From the NCBI RefSeq assembly GCF_051622035.1, contig NC_135357.1, forward strand, positions 19,155,256-19,219,255: DNA of 64,000 nucleotides. Direction: 5' to 3'. A model generated the notes under the pieces. The model saw only the letters and a program-made list of their open reading frames with translations, searched no databases and had not been told where the DNA came from. Shown here piece after piece: positions 35,881-49,300 of the stretch (positions are counted from its first letter, which is position 1; each line of letters opens with the position of its first letter). Made by a program: the position numbers and the translations under genes. This DNA is from Arctopsyche grandis (lineage: Eukaryota > Arthropoda > Insecta > Trichoptera > Hydropsychidae).

Positions 35881-36284
35881 ACATTTTTATACCTTCTGCA
35901 TTTTGCAGGGTAAATCTTAAAGTCTTGCGTGTTTGTAAGAGATCATAATTTCATGCAAAAAGTCATTAAATAAATAACTGAATATACTTTTTTAACGAAA
36001 AAATCCCACCGATCAATCAATGCTTACTCATTATTCGGAATTCTCATTCAAAAATAATGAAATTTAAAAAAAAAAAGAATTTATTCCAAGCACGGATAGT
36101 CCGGATAACGGAGAATACACTGTATTGGGTAAATATGTACATATGTATGTACACTGTACATATGTATGTTGAGTAAAAAATGTGTTGTACACAAGAAACC
36201 AAGTTATATTGTGCAAAGAAAATATTCGAACTTTTACCACACATGTATGTACATACATATACTATATCGGCATAAGACAGGAAA
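35881..36284. other. intergenic, no gene seen
   Basis: AT-rich with TACATATGTA tracts. The reading frames at 36044-36258 are low-complexity and unsupported. Confidence 0.4.
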
Positions 36285-36612
36285 TGGAAAACCTAAGTGA
36301 GAAGTATGACAGGAGTAGTGGATAGAGTGAAGAGATTGAAATGGCAATGGACGGGTCACGTAGCTAGAAGAGTAGACGATAGGTGGGCAAAAGAAGTGCT
36401 AGAATAGTACCTGAATATAAAAATATAAAAAGAATATAAAAATCTGAAAGGAAGGCCGCAATAAAGATCGGTGAACTAAATTAAAAAGGCATATGTACAT
36501 ACATATGTGTAGAGTCAGGTGGATGAGAGTGTCGCAAAATAGAGACGAATATAGGCGGTTTGGAGAGGCCTTCATATAGCATTGAATGGTGAATGTCTCT
36601 AAATGATGATGA
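36285..36612 (+). pseudogene. LINE 3'-end remnant (RTE/CR1-like reverse transcriptase C-terminus)
   Basis: Reading through stops and frameshifts, the plus strand gives VVDRVKRLKWQWTGHVARR, then RWAKEVLE, RKGRPQ, and WMRVSQNRDEYRRFGEAFI. This series is characteristic of the C-terminal end of LINE polyproteins. The tail ends in ATGATGATGATAT at about 36605, similar to the short-repeat tails of such LINEs. It is heavily decayed. Confidence 0.7.
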
Positions 36613-38293
36613 TATCGATGTGAAATGCTAGATTTTATCAGTAAATCATATTTTCAGGCTTTAACAGTAACATACTAGAGACGATTGTATCTAATATGTA
36701 ATGTTATGTGCCATTAATATGATTGTCATCCTACAATCATGATGCTACTACAAAATCGAATACAATTAGTCAAAGTGAAAAATTAGGATACCAGCAATGA
36801 TTGAATGGCAAATTGGATAATCACTTATCATTGCGTGACCGTTCACCATAATTTAATAATGTTAAGTGTTTAATTGTATTTTATTAAATGGGTCAAGGAG
36901 TTGCAATATTTAAAAAGTGCTGCGATCGGTTTAAAAATTGCCAATCTTTATTTATTGAAGAGTAAACTGAATTTGACATCGTTCCAAAAATATTTCGATT
37001 TACCATTTGGTAGAAATTATAAAATATTCGATCAAAAATAAATTGATAGATATGTACATACATATTTATGTATATCTTCCAAGTTATATATGGTATTATA
37101 TCTTGATTTGTTCATGCGACATTTATCCATTATGACTGATCCAATAAACGGATTAACTTAATTGAATCCTTGCTCTGTTTATTAATCGTTTATTCGCTTA
37201 TTGCTTAAACTGACTTGTTGTGACATTACATACGTTTTCACTTAACGTACTCAACATGTATTCAAAAACCGTAACATATTTTTTCAGGAAATATTAACAA
37301 ATCAACTAAACACGTGCGGAATATAATTAACTAAAAGAATGGTTGCAGTCGCTACAATTTTTTCATATGGTAAAATATGAAGGGGAAATACCGAATTACG
37401 TAAGTATATTTATAATAAGAATAGCGCAGAAAAATCTTGATAAAAAATCTATATTTTATATTCCGTGAATTGAAACAACAAAATAATAATCCGACATTTG
37501 ATAAACAATAATAATTAATCGCGCCAAAAATAAATCCTCAACAAAAAAGTATGAAAAAAAACAATATGAATATTCATTAATCTTGAATTTGCTTAGTCAT
37601 TGCTCAAGCTGTCTATATTTGGAATACGATGTATATCTTATATAATTTCTACGTTTCATTTACATATAGTATATAAGAATTCACATCAGCTTGGATAGCT
37701 TAGTTTCAATTTTTAGTACTCTCAATCAGAACCTATAATACATTTTTTCAATGAAATTTTAAATATGTATATATCATTGAAAAAAAAGCAAAATAAGAAT
37801 CGAAAACTCGTTTTTGTTATTATAATGGCCTTTAAATTTAACTGAGGCTTTCTAAAATAATTGGTAGTAAGTGAATACCTACGCAAAATGTAAAAAACCG
37901 GAACCTGTTTCCATTAATGCAATGAATGTTTGTCATCGGACACAAATTTCCTTGAAACGAGCCTTTTCCTGGTTAATGGTCAGGGCATTCCCAATACCGA
38001 CAGGTTTATAAGATTTTAATTGATCGAAAAAAGAAGGTTTATAAACAAGAGGAAAAAGAGAAACGAATTTCTGAAAACGAAGCGAGATCAGAGTGAAGGT
38101 TGTACTCGTTCAATGACAATTTTTTGTGTTGCTTAAAATCTGAACTCAATCATTGTGATACTAGGTCACTGATCATTGCAAAAAGTATTTGGCACTTCAT
38201 TCTCACCGATTTAAAAATATTCATTATACGATTGTATAATTATAAATCACGTATTTATTGTATAATACTTATCCATATGCAATACTTATACAC
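36613..38293. other. intergenic, no gene seen
   Basis: AT-rich. No reading frame with splice context or recognisable repeat ends was found in this 1.7-kb interval. Confidence 0.45.
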
Positions 38294-38297
38294 TTAA

Positions 38298-38860
38298 GAG
38301 GGCTGGACACCAGCGCCTGGTCCATACAAACGTATTACACTTCTCCCTTCCTCAATTATGGCACTAGAGAAAATATTTTTTAATATGCTATGGATATCCA
38401 CCATTGAGATGCGTCTATAGTTTTATTTTTTTGATTAGTTATTTTTTATAGGAGCTAGGAGCTTCCAAACATCTATAAAATCGCCTCTTTTTACATACCT
38501 CCTTTACGTTTTTTACACCTACAAAAAGAGTCCAGCGTGCTTATTTAACAGTCGATTTTAAAAAAAATACGCACATAGTTGCACAGAAAATATCTTTCTC
38601 ATACCGATGATGATTTTTTTTTTAAATTGGTCCAGTTTCGGAGGAGAAAATACGAGAATACGAAACCTCGATTTTGTCAATTTAAAATACGTTTTATCTG
38701 GTCGAAGCGCAACTGTCGCATTCACTCAATATATATTATCGCATTCACTCAATATATACATTCACTCAATATATACATTCACTCAATATATACATTCACT
38801 CAATATATATATCGAAGAAAGGAACGGCAACAAAATTAAGGTTTCGGGTGTACAGCCCTC
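38298..38860. mobile_element. piggyBac-like MITE (563 bp)
   Basis: TTAA flanks both sides (38294-38297 and 38861-38864), the target site of piggyBac elements. The ends are inverted: GAGGGCTGGACACC at the left and GAGGGCTGTACACC as the reverse complement of the right end, differing at one of 14 positions. No transposase frame is present. The interior carries a minisatellite at 38719-38808. Confidence 0.85.
38719..38808. repeat. minisatellite inside the piggyBac-like MITE
   Basis: About five units of CATTCACTCAATATATA; the first spacing carries an extra TTATCG. The tract lies near the right end of the MITE. Confidence 0.9.
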
Positions 38861-38864
38861 TTAA

Positions 38865-40245
38865 AGATTTTGCCTTGTACATATGTACATATGTATAATA
38901 TATCAATCTTAGAAAATTTCTAATTAATTATTAAAAGCCTATAGTATTACTTCGTTATTTATTTTTAAATAGGAAATACGATCAATCTAACATTCAATTA
39001 TTTTTTCTACCATATTAGTTCTTTTGTTATATGAAATTTCTGGAAACAATTTGACATTATTCCCACATATTAAAAAATATATATAAGATAAATAAATTGA
39101 AAATATAAATAAGCGTAACAAAAATGTTGTAAATTATAAGGACAAGGCAAACTTGTGCCATTTCTAGTAGATTATAAACGCCATCCCCCATGGGACGTAT
39201 GTTCTTGCGTTCGATATGTACACTGGCGGAAATCCTCGACATATATAATATATGTACATATATCCACTTAACAGTTTTACTAAAATTCATATGATTAATC
39301 AGAAAATAAAAATATGCGAACAAACTGCAACGGTGACAATCATCATTTAAAAAAAAATCAGTTTCAAGTATAATTTATTCTGCGATAAAGAACATGTTTT
39401 CAAATTAATTATGGCCTTATTACAGATACATACATATTTAAATTGCATTCATTTGAATAAATCAGTTTATTTTTGAAAATGAGCGTCTGAACTTCGAGAT
39501 ATTACATCAATAATAGAAATGCTGATATACACTATTTCATACATAAATAGATTATTCATATTATGAGATGATTCAACAAAGATTTCAAACACATTTTGCA
39601 AATATAATTTAAGGTAAAATGTTAAGAATCTCGTATTTTTTTTTTATCTTTTAACAATTTGTCACTAATTTATTTTTTTTGAACGTATTTTTATCTTTTA
39701 ACAATTTGTCACTAAAAATTAAATATTTGAATTCAGACAGTCAGAAAGACATTGGGTAATTTGAAAATGAACGTGAATTAAAAAATATATACCGAAAACA
39801 GACTGTATGTATATATCAGTTCATCAACCTGATCTCAAGCTAGTGACCTCAACACTTTTAGTTTTATTCGTATGTACCTAAATACCTTGCAGCTCAGATG
39901 TTAAAGTCGCATATATGTATGTACATATGTAAGGATACGAATACCTTTATCTGCTTGGTACTTGATAATAATGTATGCGAAATATCAGGTATTGCCAAAG
40001 GCTCGCATTCTCAAACCCAGCATGTGACTGCAAATCTTTGGTAAATATTTATGCATATACATACATATATGTACATACATATATGTACATACATATATGT
40101 ACATACATATATGTACATACATACATACATTTGTGTATATGTTCATTTTTGCTTTTTATATATAGGTGAAATGAGCGTAAATATTCATTTTATTGATAAT
40201 TGTACAAATAATAAAAATTAGCGGTTTAGATAATTGAATTGAAAA
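38865..40245. other. intergenic with short tandem repeats
   Basis: No gene is seen. At about 40056-40132 a 14-bp unit (ACATACATATATGT) is repeated about five times. Near 39635-39720, TATCTTTTAACAATTTGTCA occurs twice about 60 bp apart. Confidence 0.5.
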
Positions 40246-40440
40246 ACTTAAAAAAAGGGGACACCTATAAGGGGAGGTACCATTTCCGGTCAACTTAAAA
40301 ATTTAAAAAAAATTTACGTCGTGTCGATAAGAATTTCAGTAACCGATACCAAGTTTCGGTTCGATAGGACTAACGGTGTTCAAAGAATCCCCAAAATACA
40401 CAGACACACACACAGACACACACACACACACACACACACA

Positions 40441-40491
<51 letters not shown>

Positions 40492-40620
40492 AGACATTTT
40501 TTTTAGATCATGAAAACGTGATCAGTAATCGATTCTGAGTTCGAATCCGTCAAAATCTCGAGTTCGAATTTTCGCATGATCACAAAACTTCATCTATTGT
40601 TACTACGTACATATATAAAG
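40246..40620 (+). repeat. (CA)n-bearing dispersed repeat, copy 3
   Basis: Same order of segments as copy 1 at 34060, closely similar in sequence. The CA/CAGA tract at 40396-40497 is the longest in the window, about 100 bp. Confidence 0.8.
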
Positions 40621-41280
40621 TAAAAAACATAATTTACAATTCCAAATGATTTAATTTTTTCATATTTTATATTATATTTACCGTTCTATTTCATTTTCCT
40701 GATTCATTATGGCTATATTTCATAGCTCTTCCAAGCTCATATGTACCTATATGTGCATAGTTAAATATAGTATGTACATTAATGTTTGTTTGGGGTTTTA
40801 TCTACTTATGAATTTAATATAAATTAGTACACATAAATTTAATACATTTTTTTAATTCATTTTACCGACATTATAATATACATACATATGTAATTACGTA
40901 TAATAGTTCCGTTACCCAGGAAAGTCAAAAAGGAAATGTGTGTATAATTGTATATTACTTGACTGTAACAAACAAGCTTATACATAGATATATGTATGTA
41001 TATCACAGGGTATATTCCTTGTCAAATTTAATCATTATTCAAATACATTTCTAAAAAAATGCATATATATATAATTTGAAATGTGTGTATGTTGTCAGGA
41101 GGAAAATGTGTCATATCGAAATTTTCAGATTTGTTTAACATAAATTATAATGCATATTATTTGGCTTTAACATCAAAGCTTATTATTTATATTTTTACAG
41201 GCTTTTTGTTCATTTGGCTTTGGTAGCTTGCAAATTTTGCTCAAGTAATGCTGCAATATATGTAATACTTATATGGCCGT

Positions 41281-41500
41281 TATAATTGAAAGTGGCATAA
41301 GTCTACTTTTCTACATTTCGAGAAATGTCTCGCAAAACATTAGATATTTTAAAATACTGGTGGCCTGTAATACATTTATTCTGCTTTTCTAAGATTCTGG
41401 ACATATCGAATTAAAAGAGGTGATATAAATTTGTGAATTAAGTCAAACAGAAATAGTGTTATGGGAACTGAAAATTGGACTTCCGCCACTTTTAAATATA
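41281..41500. mobile_element. MITE with GTGGCGGAAGTC ends, copy B
   Basis: Second copy of the element at 31746-31976: it starts ATTGAAAGTGGCATAAGTCT and ends with the complementary GACTTCCGCCACTTTTAAAT. The body shares CTGGTGGCCTGTAATACATT and TTCTGCTTTTCTAAGATTCT. Confidence 0.7.
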
Positions 41501-44399
41501 ATGGCTCATATATGTATGCACATACATGCATATAAGAAATATCAAGAGTTATTACATATATCGATTTTAATTCCGATGATGACATCGGTTTCGACATCGT
41601 TTGCGACTTCATTTGCGACTACGGTTATGATTACGATTACGACGACAATTATAGTTGTTATTTGTTATTATTATTATACATTACTTTAAATCGTGTATCA
41701 ATTCCTTTTCCGAAACCACCCGTTGAAATATCAACGGCCACAGAAGTAGTTATCGTATATTTTGTGAATACTTAAAATAGGCATATATCTACTGTTTGTA
41801 ATATATTTTTTTTAATATAATAAGTTTATAAATCTTGAAAATATAGTAAACAGAATTTGAATTAATTATCTTATATTCAATAGAAACGAAGTCATTGTTC
41901 ATAATTATGAATAATATTCATAAATATTTATATTTCTGAAGTTTAAACGATTGATGAACGAACATATTAATTTCATGAGTTTGCTACAAGTATGAGTACG
42001 GATATTAATTATTGAATCTAGCATAAATTTACAATTTCAATTGTAAAATTTAAAAAACACAATGCATGGTGTTGGTTTCCTGAATCTCTGACCGGTATTT
42101 AAAATTCTTCAGTTGCAAACAGGTGACTCGTAATCTTATTTTTTTTTTACAGATTTTCATCTTCGTGAACATTGAAGGCAGTCAACTTTTCGAATAATCA
42201 ACGCACAATTATTTACAACACGATGACAAAAAAGTTCAAGAAATATAAAAACCTGTAAAATATTTTAACAGTATATCGCACATTATTTTTAAATAAAAAT
42301 ATAGGTATATAATACTCTCTCACTGAAAATATAACCGACAACTCGATAAGTATACATGATTTTATTTTTGTTCTAAAATGTCTTTTCATTCATTGATCCC
42401 ATTTCTTTTTGAATAGCTCTCGTGTATGATCACACACAGTGAGAAGTTTCATCATTCTTCATGATAATGGTTTGAACCTTACAGAAATCCCTATTTAAAT
42501 CCATAATCAATAAAATTTGAAATTATTTAACATTTGTTGAATTTATAAAAAAATTTGATCAATTACGACGTTAAACCAAAAGTTCTATCCAAAGCCAACT
42601 AAATATTCCTGTACAAAATCTGTTATTTGTTTATGCCGGAAAATATATCAGGAAAACAAAGAATTTTTCAATTGACTGCATATGAAATGACGATTTACAT
42701 AATTTATTCTATCTATGCAAGATTATTTGTTAATTAATATGACGATGTAGAAGACTTTTTATACGATTTTTTGTTTGGTTTAGATTGTGACTAACATGAA
42801 ATTTATTCAGAGAAATATGAGAAAGAAAAAAATACAAGAACCTGTACAAATGTAAGTTAAGCTATATTTTATTTTACAATATGTACATATTTACATTTTC
42901 TTCAGTAATATTTATACAGAATATTGCATTATTTCGAAGTGTTTTATTCCAATGCTTTTTTACTTTATCTATGTACGTAGTTTTAATTCAGATTTTGATT
43001 AGTAAAAAAATCGTTTAAGAAAAAACATCCAGTTTAATTTTTTGCAAAATTATAAGCCGGCACATCACGTTAACATTGAACAATTTTAAGCAGTCATTCA
43101 AGAAAATAGACACTGTGGTTATCCTCAAATAAACCAGATCAGGTTCTGCAACTAATATTGTAAATTTATTGGGTACACATTTTTCCGGATATACATAAAA
43201 AACACTTATCACTTCCTAATATCTAAAATGAATATACTGTGTAACTTTAAACTTTGAACTAACTTACATTCGAAACGGTTTTAAACTAATCACAATGTGG
43301 TATATACATATGTACATATGTATGGACATGGGTAAATCCAATTTTTTAGTCATCATTTATAAAAATCTAACAACAATTATTTTGTTCGAATTTGGCAATT
43401 ACATTTGCAAGGCGATCGACGCAAAGTAGCCGTGAGTTTTTTATTGAGAGAACAAAATATTCTTTTGAATTACGTTGCTCTTGTAACGCAATTTGTCTTT
43501 ATTTTAAAATCGATCAAACTTTTTTTCGTAAGTTGTAAGCTTTTTAATCATTTTTAGATCATGGACTCTTTTGAATCCAAATAACTTTAATTGTAAATTG
43601 CTGTGTAACCAACAGACCTTACATATTCCATATACCTTTCCACCATAAATCATATTTTTTCCAGGATCGCACAATCGTTTGATAAATTGATAAAACAAAT
43701 GACCTCAAGTTCTTCAACTTTTACTTTTATTGCAGCAACCAAAGCTGATGTTTTATACAATTGTACAAAAAGTACAATTGGTACAGATTTTTAGACATCT
43801 CTTTTGTTCTTCTTTATTTGGGATATCCAGCCCAAGTGTTCATTTCATTCGTTCATGAAATTACTAGTTCGTTCATACATTGACAAACGAACTAGTTTGT
43901 TAATGCACTAAGTATTCACAATCGTTTGCCCCATCATCCGTTCTGCCTTCTACATATTATATTGTATGTATGTACATACATACATACATACATACATATG
44001 TATGTATGCTTACGATGGGTTGCAATATTTTTAAAAATAATAACATCATTGTAATGCAATTTCCATAGGATTTCTCATTTTAAATACTTGCCATTTTGAC
44101 AGCTAAAAGTTTCATGCGATATCTGGTGATAGTCCATTTGAAGATAACTTTTGACTGTTGGCACTTAAACTTAAACTATAGTTCGTGTATGAACAAACTA
44201 GCATGTTTATAAATTAACATTAGACAGTAATATATACATACATATGTATGTACATACTTGAATAAATCATATACAATACCGTGCAGAAATTTGATGACTG
44301 CAACTATTGTTCTTAACCACCACGAAGAATGTTTAAAAAGTGCATCTACACATGGCAACCGGGGCACTGCCCCACACACATTTCTCCCAACTAATGTAG
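41501..44399. other. intergenic, repeat fragments, no gene seen
   Basis: At 41695-41760, CCGAAACCACCCGTTGAAAT is an inverted copy of the motif at about 17115 and 21240. A (CATA)n tract lies at about 43965-44010. The minus-strand frame at 43504-43698 is not recognisable. Nothing else in this 2.9-kb stretch looks coding. Confidence 0.5.
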
Positions 44400-44443
44400 A
44401 TCGTGCCCCACCTGTTTTTAAAGTCACGAGCCGCCCCTGCATA
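44400..44443 (-). repeat. hAT end fragment
   Basis: On the minus strand, CAGGGGCGGCTCGTGACTTT is followed by AAAAACAGGTGGGGCACG. It resembles the ends of hAT elements such as the one at 29184. The other end was not identified; related sequence may extend down to about 44280. Confidence 0.5.
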
Positions 44444-44479
44444 TACATACATACATATTTTATTTTATTTTTACATACA

Positions 44480-45241
44480 TATACATATATGTATATGCCA
44501 GGAAGGCCTAACAGGTAGACCCCAATGCACCTTTCTGGCCAATTACAAACATTGATATACAATTTTAGGAATAATTTTAAAAATGCATCATATAGACATC
44601 TATGGATAAATGTTGACTAATTTTTGTTAAACTTACATTTTCAGAGCTTTTTTTTTATATAAATCATCAAATTTCGATATGCTGAAGAACTCGAAATTCG
44701 CGAGACATTTTATGGATAAATTTGCAGCATTTTTATACGAATTAGCGAAATTCGAGATGCTGAAAACTCGAAAATTGCGAGAAATGGGTAAACGTTGCCA
44801 ATTTGTTGGAACCGTTTCAATGAAAACGATAGTGACACGACAACTTGTTCACAGATTTTCCGTAAACCGAGGATGCGCTCCAGGCATTACGTATACGGCC
44901 ATCTCTTTCTCACCCCGTCTGTTCACTAAGATCTCGTTTACTATGCCAATACGTATGCAGCCATCTCTTTCACAGACCGTCTGTTCACCGATAACAGACA
45001 TGCTCCGAACAGGCTGCATACGTAATGGCATATTAAACGAGATCTTGGTGAACAGACGGGGTGAGAAAGAGATGGCCGTATACGTAATGCCTGGAGCGCA
45101 TCCTTGGTTTACGGAAAATCTGTGAACGAGTTGTCAGGTAACCGAAAACGATCGACCTGGAGTCACAAACCAAGGTCTAGCCAACAGCAACCAGTAGGAC
45201 TCGAACCCGTTACTATGCTAACTACTAATCCACGCTGCTGG
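44480..45241 (-). repeat. tRNA-derived SINE, copy 2, split by a foldback element
   Basis: The head at 45241-45170 (minus strand) has TGGATTAGTAGTTAGC as A box and AACGGGTTCGAGTCC as B box, followed by the same body as copy 1 (CCTTGGTTTGTGACTCCAGG) and the CCAGGAAGGCC tail near 44498. The body is interrupted by the foldback element at 44839-45135. Without it the copy would be about 465 bp, close to copy 1. Confidence 0.7.
44839..45135. mobile_element. foldback MITE inside the SINE (297 bp)
   Basis: The arms, each about 122-125 bp (44839-44964 and 45014-45135), are reverse complements with few mismatches, separated by a loop of about 49 bp. The ends are GACAACTTGTTCACAGATTT and its near-complement. 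The two strands therefore show mirror reading frames of similar peptide sequence, which are artefacts of the inverted structure. Confidence 0.88.
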
Positions 45242-45659
45242 TTATAAAGTCAAAATTAAATTCATTCAGTATTATTAATACTTTATAAAAATAAAATAAA
45301 AAATTGGAAGTTGAACGATTTTTAAATCCCCATGTATATGTATGCATGTATTATATTTGATCATGGTCGTTTTTTTTTTTGAAGGTTTTACTCAGTTTCA
45401 CTTTTTTTTATTTTAATAAAGGTGATTTTAATAAAATATTTAAAAAAAATAAAAATGTGGATGACATCACATTAAGTAAAATCGTTCAGTGAGTTCTATA
45501 AGTTTGACGCACTCCCTTCAACAAAATGGGTGTAAAATCGTTAGGCTTAAGAAGAGTAAAACGATTTTTTTTAATTTGGGAATATTTCTGAATATATCCA
45601 ACGAATATTTATACGTCGTTAATAGTTGTGCAATTTGCGTGTAGTGTTCACAACAAACA
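45242..45659. other. intergenic, no gene seen
   Basis: AT-rich, no feature recognised. Confidence 0.4.
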
Positions 45660-45960
45660 ATGAAAAAGTGGAGAACGTCAGACGATGTGAGTAACCACAC
45701 CTCGTCGGACGACTGTTTACGAAATCTATAAATTGGTTGCACCAGTCCAACCGACCGCATTCAACCAAAGGACAGGATCAGTTAGTTGGTCTTCGCCAAC
45801 CTAACCAATCAGTCAACACTGCGGATCAACATCAGCGAGATCAATTAACGGTTGGTGTACACAGTGAAAAGCGAAAGCGTGTTTCAAATTTTGCACCAAT
45901 TGCGCAAACTCAAAACAAGCTATACTATCAAATCAGTGCAATGTTAGTTTTATTACAGTG
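45660..45960 (+). promoter_or_regulatory. candidate distal promoter / untranslated first exon (possibly of ebony)
   Basis: This 300-bp block is richer in G+C than everything around it. It holds a TATAAAT at about 45726 and an initiator-like TCAGTTAG at about 45778, though their spacing of about 50 bp is too wide for a canonical pair. It contains no recognised repeat. The coding start of ebony at 53497 is preceded by a splice acceptor only 12 bases upstream, so ebony must have an untranslated exon somewhere 5'. This block is the best candidate I see. That link is inference. Confidence 0.25.
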
Positions 45961-46216
45961 AAAATAAGTGATTTTTGTGATTTCGAGAAAATACTATACA
46001 ACTTTTTTATTACATTACATAAATGTAATGTAATATAAAAGTATTTAAAAATAAACTTGTAGAAAGATCAAATTTACAACAATACCTTTAATTGATTAAA
46101 CGTAGACGTAGATATTACGATCCAATCAGCAAAGATGCGATCCAAAAATTTTCATTTCATTTTTAAACAATAAATGTCAATAAAGCAACATTGATCTCAA
46201 ACTCATCCTAAATATA

Positions 46217-46380
<164 letters not shown>

Positions 46381-49300
46381 TTTTAAATCCTTTTTATTAT
46401 TACTCAATTATGTTCACAATGCATCTTATATCTATTTTAATAGCTACTGATATACTAATCATTTTGTATTTTACAATTTTATTTAATTTTTGTTAGTATA
46501 ATCAATAGTATTATGTATATTATTCAAATGTTAATATACAGCATAATAGGAAAAAGAGCTCAAAAATTTATTTTATAATTTATATATAATAATATTAGTT
46601 TCGTCTGACATTTGAACAAATTTTCAATCTGATGAAGTATTAAAATTAATATACACATAATTTTAAACCAAATTATTTATTACTTTTCATAAGTAATAAC
46701 TATTTATACGATTAAATTTGTTAGTTTGTTGCCAAACAACCGATATGTGCCAAATTTTCAAAAGCCTTGGCTATTTTCGTGCTTTCCTATTTATTTATTT
46801 CATGCATCATTTCATGCGAAAAAACCTGCATTTTCAGTATCTAATAGGGGTCGTTTTATTCTAGTTCTTGTTTTATAAAACTAAATAGATACTTTTAATA
46901 TAAATTAGTCTTTCTAACAGTTTTCGAGAAAGAAAATGATTCAAATATCAAAAAACATTGGTGAAATACATTTAATGGTTGTTTGTTCGAAGTCAACACA
47001 TCGCATCAACGTGTTTGAACTCATCGAAACCTGTTTGCATCAAGTATGCACATATGTATGTATGTGTGGCAAAAAGTTATCGAAATATTTTCCTCTTGAA
47101 TTTCAAGGAACTCTTTTTTACTAGTTATCCTCGTTGCTTTATCAGTTATTTTGTTTTTAACAAAGAAATTAAAAATCAGAATTAAAACATATGTACATAA
47201 AAATTCCGTATATATTTCTTAGATTAGATTATATGTAGATGCCTTAGATTTCCCCTTATTATTACGTAATTTGTTATGACAGCCAAATGTCATGTATTTT
47301 ATCATTATCAGATATATAAATAAAGCTGTGCATTATTATATAAATAAAGCTGTGCATACAACAATTCAATTAAAATATCCGTAAACAATCACTTATTTGA
47401 AGGTAATTGAATTAAATGCTTACAAGCGTACTATCTTTTACTTTCAATCAGATTTGCATTTAATTACTATCAGGTAAACGCTTCAATATTTTACAACCAA
47501 GTTTTCCGCTTCATGCCAATCTTAAATTGCGATTAACCAACTCGTCGTGATTAACATATTTTGTGATATAATGCATATGAATTATGTTTAATGGTTTCAA
47601 AACGACGTCATCCATTTTAAAAAGTTTGAATACACCGAACTAAATCCATCATTCAATTTAATATCAACGCGATAAAAATTTCTCATGAAAGCAATCCGCT
47701 ATTTATTGGTACATACATATTGTAGGTGCTCTCGATTCCAATACCGGTACTACCGAAACCGGTTTTCGTCAAAATTCGACCTTCTAAAGACAAAAACTTC
47801 GTAAGAAAGGCTACCGATAGTACTGAAATATAATCATTTCAATTTTACGTTGATGAATTGTTTTGAATTTAGAATAAAACGTTGTATCGGCTAGTTTGAA
47901 TAAGTCCTTTTTGGCATGCTATTTACAGTGTATCATATATTTGAAATCAAAGATAAAATTTCATTTGACAATTATTTGAATACATATGTTTGTATATAGT
48001 ATTTAAAAGCTAAAACCATCCCTTCCACACAAAAATTCTTCAAATTTAAAAGTACGCAAAAAATTATTTACATTTTATTTATTGACATTTGCTGATCGGT
48101 AATGCGCGCGGTGCAGAAAGAGTCAACACATTATTTAGTTATTTATTATAATCAATAAATAATTAGCCGACAATCAACTTTTTTTAACCAATTGCTTAGA
48201 TAAATCAAAACCGGTAACATCGGTGGCGGATTCTTTTTTACGAGATATTTCTCGTAATGAAGAATAGTGGACGGCACTTTCAAATTTAGCGGCCCAGTTA
48301 TGTATTTAGATAAAGTAAAAATTTAACATCGTCATATAAATAACTTAATGATTTTCATAACTGTTTTTAGTACGCTTTTAAATGTACAGTTTTATTGGGA
48401 ACGCAATTATATTAGGCAATAGCCGCATTCGAACGGTGCAATTTCCCACACTTGCACGCCGACATTGCAAAATGCACTCAACGACCTCTTTATACTGTGA
48501 TTTTTCGAAAATCCAATTTACAAATCATCTTGCATTTGACGATGCAAAATCACGCAAACTTGCAGTAATTATGTAGGTGCATTATGTAATTTTCCAATAG
48601 TTATACTAAAAAAATCTATGTGTATATATATGCATATATATACAATACTAACATTCACACGGTAGCAATAATTAATATTAACTTTATATGTACATATGTA
48701 CATCTGTATCCAGTGCTGGCCTTACACCCTAAGGCGCCCTCAGACAATTTTTTTCTAAGCGCCTCTAGAAAAAATATCAAGAAATGGGTTAACCATTCTC
48801 CTTTTTCCGGGCTTGAGACCGGCAGAAAAGTGGTTAACAAGGTTTTCCAACCCCACTGGTGGAGTTAAAAATAAATAAACAAGAAAATAAAATTATATTT
48901 CAGAAGTGAACTATTTTCTGCAAAATCTTTAATTAGAGCTGAAAAATCAAGATTTTCAGCGATATCATTTTCAATAGATAATGTTTCCAAACTGGAAAGT
49001 CTATTTTGTGACATTGTAGATCGGGGATAAGTTTTAATTAATCAAAGTTTCGAAAAACTACGTTCACCACTTGCTACAGTTACAGGCAGTGTCAGAAAAA
49101 TTCGCGTCTAAATTTGTTTTGTGTCTAAAATTCATACACATATGTACAATATGAATGTTCTTACTTTTTATTTATACCTTTTTCATAAAATAATTAAATA
49201 AATTGGGTTACGTGTCTATTTTAAATTCTTTTATTTTATATATTCTTTAAAAAGTTGGCAAAAAAAGTCGATCTTACTAAAATCGTTCAAGTTTGATTCG

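Noticed and set aside
38719-38808. Regularly spaced repeats resembling a small CRISPR array
   Set aside because: The units are directly adjacent, without unique spacers, within a MITE in a eukaryotic genome: a minisatellite.
40321-40506. His/Thr repeat frame
   Set aside because: Translation of the (CA)n tract of a dispersed repeat.
43504-43698. 64-codon minus-strand frame with several Cys and Lys residues
   Set aside because: I looked for a zinc finger or transposase fragment but found no consistent spacing or flanking exon.
44679-45125. 148-codon frame and a similar frame on the opposite strand (44849-45031)
   Set aside because: Both come from the arms of the foldback element; the mirrored peptides reflect the inverted repeat and not coding selection.
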